Positions 26,564 through 36,688 of a DNA stretch of 64,000 nt are shown one piece after another. The notes under the pieces were generated by a model that saw only the letters and a program-made list of their open reading frames with translations, made no database searches and was not told the origin of the DNA. The position numbers and the translations under genes are program-made. The stretch is from Paracidovorax citrulli (lineage in GTDB: Bacteria > Pseudomonadota > Gammaproteobacteria > Burkholderiales > Burkholderiaceae_C): assembly GCF_900100305.1 (NCBI RefSeq), contig NZ_FNEY01000009.1, positions 1 to 64,000 of the forward strand. The letters run 5' to 3'. Each line of letters opens with the position of its first letter. Within the stretch, counting starts at the first letter, position 1.

Positions 26564-27433
26564 TCACGCGGCCGCGGCGCCGGGCCCGAGGGCGAAGGCG
26601 TCCATGGCCAGCGAGCCATGCATCACCTCCCGGCTCAGGTAGGCCGGCGCGCGGTGTTCGCCGGCCGCGCCGAGCGCGAAGAACAGCGGCAGGAAATGGT
26701 CGTCGCCGGGATGCGCGCGCACGGCGTGCGGGGCCCGGCTGCGGTACTCCAGCAGTTCCTCCACGTCGCCTCGCTGCAGCGCGCTTTCCACCCACCGGGA
26801 GAACTCGGCCACATAGGGCTGCGCACCGCGCGCGCCGCCGAAGAACTCGGAGAGGTTGTGCGTCATGCTGCCGGAGCCCATCACCAGGACGCCCTGCGCG
26901 CGCAGGCCGCGCAGCGCCGTACCCAGGTCATACACCTCGCGCGGGCCCGCACCGGCGGGCAGCGCGACCTGCACCACCGACAGATCGGCATCTGGAAAGA
27001 GGTGCATCAGCGGCACCCAGGCGCCATGGTCGAAGGGCCGCTGCGCGTCACCCTGGGCGTCGAAGCCGGCGGCCTGCAGTAGCGAGAGGACTTCCCCGGC
27101 CAGGCCGGGGGCGCCGGATGCCGGATAGCGCAGCGCATAGAGCGGCTCCGGGAAGCCTCCGAAATCATGCCAGGTGGCCGGCTGCGCGCCGGTCATGACG
27201 CGCACGCCGCGGGCCATCCAGTGCGGCGACATCACCACCACCCCGCGCAGCGCGGGAAAGCGCCGGCGCAACCCGTCCGCCCAGGCACGCAGCGCCGGGC
27301 CGGTCTCCCCTGCTTCCAGGGCGAACATGGGCGAGCCGTGGGAAACGAACAGCGCGGGCACTTCGCGCCCCGGCGCAGTGACGGGCACAGGGGAAGAAGA
27401 AGGCGTGGCGGAGAGCGGTGCGGTCGAAGACAT
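26564..27433 (-). CDS. DODA-type extradiol dioxygenase (YgiD family)
   Basis: 289-residue ring-opening extradiol dioxygenase of the class III LigB fold. Metal ligands are seen in ALFVSHGSPMFAL (His), VVVMSPHWMARG (His) and DDHFLPLFFALGAA (His), with PFDHGAWVPLMHLFPDADL and MGSGSMTHNL between. E. coli YgiD of this family cleaves L-DOPA; the native substrate here is unknown. The first 15 residues (SSTAPLSATPSSSP) are low complexity. Confidence 0.88.
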   Translation of the reverse strand: MSSTAPLSATPSSSPVPVTAPGREVPALFVSHGSPMFALEAGETGPALRAWADGLRRRFPALRGVVVMSPHWMARGVRVMTGAQPATWHDFGGFPEPLYALRYPASGAPGLAGEVLSLLQAAGFDAQGDAQRPFDHGAWVPLMHLFPDADLSVVQVALPAGAGPREVYDLGTALRGLRAQGVLVMGSGSMTHNLSEFFGGARGAQPYVAEFSRWVESALQRGDVEELLEYRSRAPHAVRAHPGDDHFLPLFFALGAAGEHRAPAYLSREVMHGSLAMDAFALGPGAAAA

Positions 27434-27594
27434 GGCGGCCCGGTCGGCGTGGCAGGACAACGGAAGATGGCGCGGGACAGTGCCCTGTCCGAATGTATGC
27501 GCGCGCAGCCACGAACCCAAGGCCCGCGCGGCAAACACATCGTTGCAGCTGTCGCACCAATCCGGGCAGGAAGGCAGCCCGGCCGGGACAAGGC

Positions 27595-28041
27595 TCAGCC
27601 CGTGTCCCGCACCCGGCCCCGCAGCGCCTTGGTGCCGGAGCGCTCGCGCTTGTCCTGCAGGCGGCGCTGCCGCTCGCCGTAGGAAGGCTGGGTGGCCCGA
27701 CGCACGCGCGGCGGCCGGGCGGCACGGGCCACGAGGGCGTCGAGCCGCTGCAGCGCATCCAGCCGGTTGGCCTCCTGCGTGCGGAACTGCTGCGCCTTGA
27801 TGACCACCACGCCTGCCTGCGTGATGCGGGCATCGGGCAGGGCCAGCAGCCGGGCCTTGACGTCCTCGGGCAGCGACGAGGCCGCGATGTCGAAGCGCAG
27901 TTGCACGGCGCTCGACACCTTGTTCACGTTCTGGCCGCCCGGACCCTGGGCCCGCATGGCGGTGAAGACGATCTCGCGCTCGTCCACCCGCAGGGGCGCG
28001 CGGCCGGCCGCAGGGGGCATACGGGGCGTACCGTCCGCCAT
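27595..28041 (-). CDS. arfB: Alternative ribosome-rescue factor B (peptidyl-tRNA hydrolase)
   Basis: 148-residue class I release-factor-like protein that frees stalled ribosomes. The GGQ motif is at residues 35-37 (QGPGGQNVNKVSSAVQLRFDI), and the C-terminal tail is basic (RRATQPSYGERQRRLQDKRERSGTK), the part that enters the mRNA channel in YaeJ/ArfB. It starts 4 bases after the alpha/beta-hydrolase stop, so it is translated as part of that operon. Confidence 0.92.
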   Translation of the reverse strand: MADGTPRMPPAAGRAPLRVDEREIVFTAMRAQGPGGQNVNKVSSAVQLRFDIAASSLPEDVKARLLALPDARITQAGVVVIKAQQFRTQEANRLDALQRLDALVARAARPPRVRRATQPSYGERQRRLQDKRERSGTKALRGRVRDTG

Positions 28042-28045
28042 GGCG

Positions 28046-28948
28046 TCAGGCGCCCCGGGCAGCCGCGGCACCGGCGTGCAGCGCGGCGCGCAGCGCTTCC
28101 TCGAAGGGCCCCGGCCGCTCGAACTGCACCCAGTGCCCGGCGTCCGGCACCAGGGCCAGCCCCCGGAAATCCGGCGCGGCCATGCGGTAGGCGCCTTCCA
28201 GCGCTGCGATCCACTCGCGGTAGAGCGTGTCGCGCGCGCCATAGATGGCATGCACCGGGCAGCGCACGGACGGCAGCGCACGGGCCAGCGCGTCGGTATG
28301 GGCCAGGCGCCGGCGCGGCATGCGGTCGCGCACGACATTGGCCCGGTGCAGGTCCAGCGCGAGCCCGTCGATCAGCGACGTATCGTGCAGCATCAGCTCG
28401 GCCAGGTTGTGGCGGTGCGCGGCCTCCTGCGCCGCCGGGGACGCCAGGTGGCGCCAGCCCTTGAGCGTGATCTGGCGCTCAGGAACCACGCCCATGGCGG
28501 GCGCGCCCACCAGCACCAGCTGGCGGGCCAGCGACGGCTCGGCCGCGAGCAGCAGCCCGGCCGTGAGCCCCCCGAACGAGAAACCCACCAGGTCGCAGCG
28601 CGCATCGCCCCACAGCGCGCGCATGCCCTGCGCGAGCGGGGCCACCAGCGCATCGGCGTCGGCACCTCCGGGTGGCACGGCCGAATCGCCGAAGCCCGGA
28701 AGGTCAGGCACCCAGACCGTGCGTCCCCAGGAGCGCAGCGTATCGATGTTGCGCACCCAGTGCGTCCAGCTGCCGCTGCCGCCGTGCAGCAGCACCAGCG
28801 GCGGCGCTGCAGGCTCCGGGTGGCCGGCGGCCTGCCAGACGTGCCAGACGATGGCGCCGTCGCCGCAGGGTGTGGTGCGGATGTAGGCCTGCGCGGCGAG
28901 CGTGGCCGCCTCGGCGGGCATGGGAGGTACCGGCGAGGCAGCAGCCAT
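28046..28948 (-). CDS. Alpha/beta-fold hydrolase
   Basis: 300-residue hydrolase: oxyanion strand PLVLLHGGSGSWTHWVRNID, nucleophile elbow DLVGFSFGGLTAG (GFSFG), acid loop HAIYGARDTLYREW and catalytic His in VPDAGHWVQFERPGPFEEALRAAL. The family includes MhpC-like C-C bond hydrolases and proline-iminopeptidase relatives; the substrate cannot be told. Its ATG overlaps the aroQ stop (TGATG), indicating coupling. Confidence 0.87.
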   Translation of the reverse strand: MAAASPVPPMPAEAATLAAQAYIRTTPCGDGAIVWHVWQAAGHPEPAAPPLVLLHGGSGSWTHWVRNIDTLRSWGRTVWVPDLPGFGDSAVPPGGADADALVAPLAQGMRALWGDARCDLVGFSFGGLTAGLLLAAEPSLARQLVLVGAPAMGVVPERQITLKGWRHLASPAAQEAAHRHNLAELMLHDTSLIDGLALDLHRANVVRDRMPRRRLAHTDALARALPSVRCPVHAIYGARDTLYREWIAALEGAYRMAAPDFRGLALVPDAGHWVQFERPGPFEEALRAALHAGAAAARGA

Positions 28949-29400
28949 CACCAGCCGGCCACCGCGTCGATCGCCAGGGCATAGCCCGGCACCCCGAAGC
29001 CGCACATCACGGCGCGTGCCGCGCCGGCGATATGGGAATGGTGACGGAAGCTCTCCCGCGCATGCACGTTGCTGATGTGCAGTTCGACCAGCGGCACCCC
29101 CGTACCCTTCACTGCGTCGAGCAGCGCCACGCTGGTATGGGTGTAGGCCGCCGCGTTCAGCACCACGCCGGCCAGCTGGCCCGCGGCATGCAGGCGGCCG
29201 GCCTCGTGGATCCAGTCCACCAGGTCGCCTTCGTGGTTGCTCTGGCGGAACTGCAGCGCCAGCCCGTGGCGGGCGCAGGCGGTTTCGCAGAGCTGCTGCA
29301 CGTCGGCGAGGGTCTGCGAGCCATAGACGGCAGGCTCGCGGGTGCCCAGCAGGTTCAGGTTGGGGCCGTTGAGAACGAAAACGGAACGGGGCGTGGTCAC
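28948..29400 (-). CDS. aroQ: 3-Dehydroquinate dehydratase, type II
   Basis: Shikimate-pathway enzyme converting 3-dehydroquinate to 3-dehydroshikimate; dodecameric and cytosolic. 150 residues from a GTG at 29400, chosen because CAGGAG lies 12 bases upstream and [22 protein letters not shown] is the family N-terminus. Catalytic parts: YGSQTLADV (active-site Tyr), [35 protein letters not shown] and [17 protein letters not shown]. The following hydrolase and arfB share the transcript. Confidence 0.95.
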   Translation of the reverse strand: MTTPRSVFVLNGPNLNLLGTREPAVYGSQTLADVQQLCETACARHGLALQFRQSNHEGDLVDWIHEAGRLHAAGQLAGVVLNAAAYTHTSVALLDAVKGTGVPLVELHISNVHARESFRHHSHIAGAARAVMCGFGVPGYALAIDAVAGW

Positions 29401-29492
29401 GGGGGCTTCACTCCTGGGACGGGCACCGGCGCCCTGCCGACTCTCCGGCACGGCCCGCCGCGCGCATCCGTCGTCCTTCATTATCCATGCCG

Positions 29493-29523
29493 CAAAAAAG
29501 AAGGGCCCCCTTGCGGGGGCCCA
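29493..29523 (-). terminator. Intrinsic terminator after the Pro/Tyr-rich protein gene
   Basis: A strong stem GGGCCCCC/GGGGGCCC (about 29503-29522) with TTG-type loop is followed on the minus strand by CTTCTTTTTTGC. It lies 51 bases past the stop at 29574 and 93 bases upstream of the aroQ start. Confidence 0.8.
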
Positions 29524-29573
29524 AGTGGGCGGCCGTGGCGAACGGGCCGCCCGGGAGGATGCGCAGGCCGGGC

Positions 29574-29936
29574 TCAGCGCCAGTAGCCGCCGCGGTGCCA
29601 GTGGGGGGGCCGGCTGTAATAGCCGTACCCGCCATACACCACCGGAGGGGGCGGCGCGTAATACACCGGGCGCGGTGGCGGCACGTAGGCCACGGGCGGC
29701 GGGGCGTAGTACACGGGCGCCGGGGGCGAGTAATACACGGGCGGGGGGGCCACGTAGGTCACGGGCGGGCTGTAGATGACGCCCGGGCCGGCGCCCACGC
29801 CCACCGAGACGCCGGGGGAATTGACACCGATGGACCAGAACACGTCGCGCGCCTGCGCGGCACCCGAGGCGGCCAGCAGGGCCAGCCCCACGCCGGCCGC
29901 GGCGGCGATGGCTGCGAAGGAACGGTTTTTGGTCAT
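29574..29936 (-). CDS. Exported Pro/Tyr-rich small protein
   Basis: 120 residues: a signal peptide (about 1-29, [23 protein letters not shown]), a short VGVGAGPGV strand region and then a low-complexity stretch of repeated [10 protein letters not shown]-type units with a basic aromatic end ([13 protein letters not shown]). Similar secreted Pro-Tyr proteins are widespread in Burkholderiales with no known function; an envelope or surface role is an inference. It is divergent from glnS across 179 bases and has its own terminator. Confidence 0.7.
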   Translation of the reverse strand: MTKNRSFAAIAAAAGVGLALLAASGAAQARDVFWSIGVNSPGVSVGVGAGPGVIYSPPVTYVAPPPVYYSPPAPVYYAPPPVAYVPPPRPVYYAPPPPVVYGGYGYYSRPPHWHRGGYWR

Positions 29937-30115
29937 GGAAGTTCTCCTTGGGAAATGGCCCGGCGCCGCCGGGAAGGCGGGGGACCGGCCCCGTGCGCTC
30001 TATAACGCGCCAGATGCCCCGCAGGATGGCACAAATGCCGAACAATCTTGTTTCCGGACGTAGCGGCGTTTGTTGCAGGGGGTTACCGGCAGGGGCAGCG
30101 CCCTAGAATGCGTCC

Positions 30116-31930
<1,815 letters not shown>

Positions 31931-31965
31931 CCCCGGCGATACCCGCGGAACGCAGGCGCCCCGCC

Positions 31966-32100
31966 ATGCTGCCCGACCTCACGCACTTCCTGCTCCACCG
32001 GGCCATCACGGCGTTCGCGCTGTGGGTGGCCGGTCATGTGTTCAAGGGACTGCGTTTCACGATCCAAACGGGGCCGGCGGCAGGGCCGTTCTGGCTGTAG
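31966..32100 (+). pseudogene. Truncated PF04020-like (phage-holin-superfamily IV) protein
   Basis: An ATG at 31966, 35 bases after glnS, opens MLPDLTHFLLHRAITAFALW and VAGHVFKGLRF, which match the N-terminal helix of small four-helix membrane proteins of the PF04020 family, normally more than 110 residues. After about 31 residues the similarity stops and the frame ends at 32100 (44 residues). The remaining three helices are gone, replaced by a scrap of another gene, so this marks a deletion joint. Confidence 0.5.
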
Positions 32101-32151
32101 CGCGGCCGGGGCGTTTCCGCCCCCCATACCGGGGCCGCCCCGGGTGGCCCA

Positions 32152-32391
32152 TGGTTTCCCTGCTGCGAGATGGCCGCCGTGCGCATCCACATGGCACGCG
32201 GATTCACTGTGCAGCCGGGCGCGCCCATCGTCTTCCTGCCCGACGACATCCACAGCACCGCCGCAGCGGGCACCGAGCCCGCGCTGCATTTCCACCTGCA
32301 TGGCCAGCCGCTGGAGACGCTCACGGGCCGCGTCGCGATCGACCGTTCGCCGGGACGCCCCCAGGCGAGGTTTCAGAGAAGATCGCTCTGA
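32152..32391 (+). pseudogene. C-terminal scrap of a cupin (cysteine-dioxygenase-like) protein
   Basis: In the frame of 32170 the peptide VRIHMARGFTVQPGAPIVFL, PDDIHSTAA, ALHFHLHGQPLETLTGR resembles the last third of cupin-fold cysteine-dioxygenase-like proteins (PDDIHS and HFHLYGQPLE blocks). No upstream part of such a gene is present, and the reading frame before base 32150 is unrelated. It directly follows the truncated holin-like gene, supporting a deletion that fused two gene ends. Confidence 0.45.
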
Positions 32392-32873
32392 CCGGGGGAA
32401 CCATTCCTCCTGCGAAGACGCAGGATCTGGACCGTGAGACCCACCACAAGAGAAGCGAGCAGCGCTATGTGTACGCCCCGAAGCAACGGCGATTGAAGGC
32501 TCGACACGACGGGATCACCGGGCGGAAAACGCCTCAGCGTTTCGGTCGCGGTAGGAACCATCAGCAGGAAGACCGTCAGCGTGAGAGCGATCGTCCCGAT
32601 ATAGATCGAAGCTCGCTTCAAAGCACGGACATGTCCGACGCCATACCCGATCGCCAGGAAGAAGAGCGTCAGCGCGCCGACAGCATATCCGGCCGCCTGC
32701 CGAGTCACCAGAAACACCGTGCTGGCGCCGATCAGCATGCAGACCAGGTAGAGCAAGCCGGGACGTGACCGGGGCACGATCCTCCCGCTGCGCGCAAACA
32801 TGTAGACGGCCGCGGGTATCGCGGGCAGGCTGCCCAGCGTGTGCAGCCAACCGAGGGGTGAGATTCCGGACAT
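32373..32873 (-). CDS. Small integral membrane protein
   Basis: 166 residues from MSGISPLGWLHTLGSLPAIP with four predicted membrane helices: about 8-24, 37-52 (PGLLYLVCMLIGASTVFLV), 58-77 (YAVGALTLFFLAIGYGVGHV) and 84-102 (ASIYIGTIALTLTVFLLMV), and a fifth near 130-148 (GVHIALLASLVVGLTVQIL). No family is recalled. It lies 66 bases after a TetR regulator gene on the same strand, so it is the likely regulated partner. Moderate GC. Confidence 0.7.
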   Translation of the reverse strand: MSGISPLGWLHTLGSLPAIPAAVYMFARSGRIVPRSRPGLLYLVCMLIGASTVFLVTRQAAGYAVGALTLFFLAIGYGVGHVRALKRASIYIGTIALTLTVFLLMVPTATETLRRFPPGDPVVSSLQSPLLRGVHIALLASLVVGLTVQILRLRRRNGSPGQSDLL

Positions 32874-32939
32874 GGGGTTTCCTGTAGTGGGTGAACTGAG
32901 AGCTTCGGCGCGAGCCGACCGCACGACTGCGGCGCGGGA

Positions 32940-33527
32940 TCAGGCCTGGGAAGGCTTTCCAAGGCGTTGAAGCAGCGGGCCGACGATCGTGTCGAACACG
33001 GCTGGATCTCCGTAGGCGCGTGCTGAAAACATGGCCCCGTGGACCGTGGCCATGAAGGCTTCGGCCTCGGCGGCGGCAGTCCCCGTCAAATGCACAGACT
33101 TCTGCCGCATGCCGGCTCGCAGGACCTGCACCAGCCAAGCCGACAGGGCATTGAAGTGCGCACGGACCTCCAGCGCCACAGTCCCGGGAAGGATGGGCAT
33201 CTGGCTTGCGAGCAATGCGCAGATGCACAAAGGCGCACTGCCGTCCAGGATGCATCTTTGCCAATAGTCCACATAGGCGCGAAGCTGCGCCAGGGCGTCC
33301 GGCACGCTCGCGCTCAAAGCTGCCATGCCAGCCGCAGCTTCCTCGCGGTACCGCCTGACCAGCACCTGCACCAGCTCAGCCTTGCTCGGAAAGTGATGAT
33401 GGATGCTGGCATTGCGAATCCCGACCACCTTGGCGATGTCGGCGTAGCTGAAGCTGTCATAGCCGCCAGCCACGATCAGCGTCCTCGCGGCTGCGAGGAT
33501 CTCGGCAGCAGTGTCTGAAGTACCCAT
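32940..33527 (-). CDS. TetR-family transcriptional regulator
   Basis: 195 residues with a TetR_N helix-turn-helix at about 8-55 (AAEILAAARTLIVAGGYDSFSYADIAKVVGIRNASIHHHFPSKAEL) and a helical ligand domain (LRAYVDYWQRCILDGSAPLCICALLASQMPILP, as in the YbiH/PF16925-like C-terminal groups). It overlaps no neighbour and sits upstream of a small membrane-protein gene. A near-perfect palindrome lies 11-28 bases before its start codon, consistent with autorepression. Confidence 0.9.
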   Translation of the reverse strand: MGTSDTAAEILAAARTLIVAGGYDSFSYADIAKVVGIRNASIHHHFPSKAELVQVLVRRYREEAAAGMAALSASVPDALAQLRAYVDYWQRCILDGSAPLCICALLASQMPILPGTVALEVRAHFNALSAWLVQVLRAGMRQKSVHLTGTAAAEAEAFMATVHGAMFSARAYGDPAVFDTIVGPLLQRLGKPSQA

Positions 33528-33537
33528 GGCGCCAATT

Positions 33538-33555
33538 CTACCTACTAGTAGATAG
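33538..33555. promoter_or_regulatory. Candidate TetR operator palindrome
   Basis: CTACCTACTAGTAGATAG is an 18-base palindrome with one mismatched pair (16 of 18 positions self-complementary), located just upstream of the TetR gene start. Size, symmetry and location fit a TetR-family operator. The sequence is AT-richer than its surroundings and occurs once in the intergenic region. Confidence 0.6.
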
Positions 33556-33753
33556 TCACGTCAACGCAGACTTGCTGACAGATGCAGATCCGGTGATCAA
33601 TGGATCGCAGGCCTCGGAGCAACCCGAACGGCAGATCTCGAGGCTGCGACGGAGAACCGGCAATCATCCCGGTCCCGCGAGCGGCGCGCGATCGATCACA
33701 GAACGCACGAGGGTTGGCAGCGCCCACCCTCATCCTGTTCCCGGGGACTGCCC

Positions 33754-33893
33754 TACGACAGGGACAAGAGCTTCAAGCCCATCCACAAGGCGGTGGTGAA
33801 TCCGCAGATCCTCGTGGTGCATCCGGGCACCAGCATCGCCAGCCTGGCCGACTACGTGGCGCGGGCCCGGGCCACGCCCGGACGCTACGATGC
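33754..33893 (+). pseudogene. Internal scrap of a Bug/TctC receptor gene
   Basis: One frame reads YDRDKSFKPIHKAVVNPQIL, VVHPGTSIASLADYVARARA, TPGRYDA, which matches the middle of tripartite-tricarboxylate receptors (FxPI..V, LVV.P.....L.DYVA.A...PG). The frame carries no start and similarity ends near 33893 where the sequence shifts into the gene upstream of the META-domain ORF. It is the only part of that receptor left. Confidence 0.5.
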
Positions 33894-34024
33894 ACCGATC
33901 TTCTTTCCATTGCAGCGACGGGGCCCGCGTTGTCGCGGGCACCTTGACCCGCCTGCGGACCGGGCATGCCGCGCCAGTCGATGGAAAGCGGCCTTCCCTA
34001 CCTGCAGCGGCTGAACCAATCATC

Positions 34025-34528
34025 ATGAGAGACAGAAACAGATCGATAATCAAATCATCATTTTGCTTGATGGTTTATTTAATTTTCTCCATGGCATTCT
34101 CTCTGGAAGCAAATTCCAAAGAGGAATCACAAGCCATTCATCGACCGAACCAACGCAAGGCCGTCAAAGAACTCACTCAAAACAGATGGACACTGAAACA
34201 GCTGCCAGACTGGATGAAGAGCGATGACTTCAGCCCGGAGAAAAATATCGAACTGGCATTCGAGGAGCCGGACATATTATTCGTGGTCAACTCATGCAAT
34301 GGTATCAGCTTCAACTTCATTCCCAAGAAAAACAATCGGATCCGATTTCGCATTACAGGAGTCACGCTGATAGCTTGCAAACCAGAAATCATGAACCTGG
34401 AAGGCAACATAATTCATTTCATTTCACAGGTTGACAGCTACAAGATCATTCGCGGCACCAATACCGAACTGATCCTGAAGAACAAACAAGGCGAAGAATT
34501 GCGATTCGAGCCCCAAACAATCAAATAA
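34025..34528 (+). CDS. Secreted META/HslJ-like domain protein
   Basis: 167 residues from MRDRNRSIIKSSF (ATG 34025), a basic then hydrophobic N-terminus (about 10-28) that could be a signal peptide. Residues about 55-165 resemble a META domain: NRWTLKQLPDW, IELAFEEPDILFVVNSCNGISFNF, IRFRITGVTLIACKPEIMNLE. The domain occurs in heat-inducible HslJ and in envelope proteins. The gene is strikingly AT-rich relative to the flanks, so it came from elsewhere. No partner gene is evident; the ribosome site is weak. Confidence 0.6.
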   Translation: MRDRNRSIIKSSFCLMVYLIFSMAFSLEANSKEESQAIHRPNQRKAVKELTQNRWTLKQLPDWMKSDDFSPEKNIELAFEEPDILFVVNSCNGISFNFIPKKNNRIRFRITGVTLIACKPEIMNLEGNIIHFISQVDSYKIIRGTNTELILKNKQGEELRFEPQTIK

Positions 34529-34676
34529 ATCCGCGACGCGATTCATGGAGCATCGCCTCTGCTGGCGATGAACGCTGTCACAATACGCAGCCGAGCGCAC
34601 TCTCGACAGACCGGCGATTGCCCGCAGCCTCCATGCGGAAGGCCGCGCTTCCACGCAATTTTTCCAATTCACCACC

Positions 34677-35003
34677 ATGCATTTTTCCGAGCGCCTGAAG
34701 CAACTCCCCTCCGTCGCCCACCTTTCCGCCCTGCATCTGCTGGCACCCGGCGGCGAGACCGTCGCCACGCTGGAGAACAAGCCTGGCCAGGCCGGCTCGC
34801 TGGCCGTGTACCACGCGCTGGGCCAGCTGTACGGCGTCCGCATCACGCCCGCCGCGGCCACGCTGGGACTGGAGTGGTATGCGGAGCACACGGCGGATGC
34901 CCAGGCGCATCCCGGCAAGCATCCCAACATCGACCGGCTGGTGGAGTGGGCGAAGGGCGACGTGGCCTATGGGGTGCGGCTGGTGCCCGCGGCTTCATCC
35001 TGA
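34677..35003 (+). CDS. DUF2322 family protein
   Basis: 108 residues, high GC again: MHFSERLKQLPSVAHLSALH, ETVATLENKPGQAGSLAVYHAL, GLEWYAEHTADAQAHPGKHPNIDRLVEW. The HPGKHPNIDRL tail and ENKPG..GSLAVY segment are those of the DUF2322 family, widespread in Burkholderiales, with no known role. The start is ATG 34677; 148 bases of intergenic DNA precede it. Confidence 0.8.
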   Translation: MHFSERLKQLPSVAHLSALHLLAPGGETVATLENKPGQAGSLAVYHALGQLYGVRITPAAATLGLEWYAEHTADAQAHPGKHPNIDRLVEWAKGDVAYGVRLVPAASS

Positions 35004-35078
35004 CGAAGCGGCCGGGGCAGCTGCCCTGCCCTCACTGTGTTTCCGAGGCGAGGCCGCTCGCTCTAGCTGATGGCTTCG

Positions 35079-35585
35079 TCAGACAAACCTCTGTGGCATG
35101 AAAATGAATGCCGTGGCGATGTTGGAAGCGATCAACAGCCAGACTGCGGTTGCGAGCACGGAAAAACGCCAAGCGGATGCACGCCGCACCAAAACCGACC
35201 TACGGAAGAAACAACCCACCACCGGAAACATCGCTGCGCTGGCCACCAGCCACACCAGAGCGAAGCTCCCGAACCGTGCAAACCCGGTCTGCAGGCGCAT
35301 GCCTGTCAGCATGGCTCCCAGATAAACCAATATGATCCAAGCGGCAGCCTCGACCCACCACAGACGGGGCGCTCCGGCCCAAGTGGGATTTCCATGGGGT
35401 AGCAGTCGCAGGCAAATGAAACCAAGGCAAACCAAGGCGGCCAGGAAAACCGTCGCACTCGCGACAGTCGACAACTCCTGCCATGCACCGATACCGAGAT
35501 AGAAAAACGGCATCATCGCCAAGCCGAGCATGACGGAAGCCAAGCCGAGTGAACCCCAACGGGCGCAAGAATGTTGTTGCATCAT
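35079..35585 (-). CDS. Hypothetical four-helix membrane protein
   Basis: 168 residues: helices at about 10-32 (LGLASVMLGLAMMPFFYLG), 38-60 (TVASATVFLAALVCLGFICL), 72-92 (EAAAWIILVYLGAMLTG), 104-124 (SFALVWLVASAAMFPVVG) and 138-160 (FSVLATAVWLLIASNIATAFI). No recognised family. Its start lies just downstream of the multi-lesion pseudogene's stop at 35587; the two could have formed an effector/partner pair before decay. The start may be Met-2 rather than Met-1. Confidence 0.65.
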   Translation of the reverse strand: MMQQHSCARWGSLGLASVMLGLAMMPFFYLGIGAWQELSTVASATVFLAALVCLGFICLRLLPHGNPTWAGAPRLWWVEAAAWIILVYLGAMLTGMRLQTGFARFGSFALVWLVASAAMFPVVGCFFRRSVLVRRASAWRFSVLATAVWLLIASNIATAFIFMPQRFV

Positions 35586-35586
35586 T

Positions 35587-36448
35587 TCATACTGCAGGCG
35601 CTTCGTAGCTTCTGGTCAATACCACCCGGGTGACCAGCGGAGGGTAAGCGAATTGGTGCTGGAGTTGCCACCAAGCCGTGATACCGACACTTTGAGCGAA
35701 AGAAAAACCACCATCGGATTGAGCGCCATATTCTCTCAAGTCATCATCATCCAGGCCAAAAACGTCGTACAAGACAAACTTCAATGTTATTTGGTACTGC
35801 CCTCTCTCACGATCATACCCGTAGGCAGTGGCTATCACATAGACATGCTGGACGCCGTTGATCATCAGACCGAGGCCGTTGCCATAGTCCTGGGTTGCGA
35901 AAAATTGGCTACCGGCATTAAATGCAGGCACACCCAGGTCCATCGGCACCTGCAGGTTCCTGATGTTCCAATCAGCATCCTTGAGTGCCTGGTGAATACG
36001 AATCCTGCCAGGGGTCTTATAGGGGGATTGGGAGCGGACAGCGCTGCACTGCAAAAATACTCCATGTTGGTATGACTGGAGACCAGCCCCGTCAAACGTG
36101 GATCTTCAAAATACTCAACGCCCTTCCGATTTTCTCTGAGAAATTCGAAAAATAATGTTCGCGCCACTCCGGTGGTATCTGCCCTGGCAAAAATTCCCAG
36201 CAATTTTCCATCTTGGGTTTCAGCACGTCTACCGTGTCCCCGACACTCTGCCGCTGCGGCGCCGACGCTCTACAGCCATAGGTAATATCCTATCCATATC
36301 GAGGAGCGGGAACGGAAGGCAGATGCACGCCGTCGGCAAATGGATGAATGGGGGATAGATATCTATCTCTGGCAACCGCAACGACTATGGGTTCATTTAT
36401 TTCGCTGATGAATTTCATTTGCAACAAATGTGCTAGAGATGTGCACAT
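35587..36448 (-). pseudogene. Decayed gene with DUF3289-like C-terminal domain
   Basis: A single ancestral protein can be followed through three lesions. From ATG 36448: INEPIVVAVARDRYLSP, ending at TAG 36290-36292; beyond that stop the same frame continues DITYGCRASAPQ, VGDTVDVLKPKMENCWEF, LPGQIPPEWRE. Near 36150 the frame must change to give LFFEFLRENRKGVEYFEDPR and SSHTNMEYF; near 36033 a C is missing from a C-run (CCCCC), and the last frame gives TPGRIRIHQALKDADWNI, YVIATAYGYD, FGLDDDDLREYG and ITAWWQLQHQFAYPPLVTRV, ending at 35587. The last domain resembles DUF3289/YPO3983-type domains that travel with type VI secretion loci. No VgrG or Rhs part is present. Confidence 0.5.
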
Positions 36449-36688
36449 CCTTCACAAATATTATTTCCCAGCTTTCAACCAGTCCATCAAGCATCAAAGT
36501 ATGATTATAAAAAATTCAATGAATTAATTCATAAAATTTATTTATAAATCGATCTCGATCACAAAATTTCGAAAAACCCGGCCATTTATAATATTTTGTC
36601 AAGGGAATGAAACAAAATTTTTCATTCAAAAATCCAGAATTCGGCAGAAAACGTACAAAACTGTAAACCCCTTGCATGGGAAACTCAC
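36449..36688. other. AT-rich gene-free stretch
   Basis: About 240 bases, strongly AT-rich against a GC-rich chromosome, between the decayed gene and the lipoprotein hydrolase. I see no tRNA, ncRNA-like stem or long frame. It contains TATAAT-like hexamers (for example near 36500 and 36593) but none with an obvious -35 partner at the right spacing. It may hold the promoters for both neighbours. Confidence 0.4.

Noticed and set aside
36449-36688. AT-rich stretch as a replication origin
   Set aside because: No DnaA-box cluster or iterons were seen, and the neighbouring genes are not replication genes.
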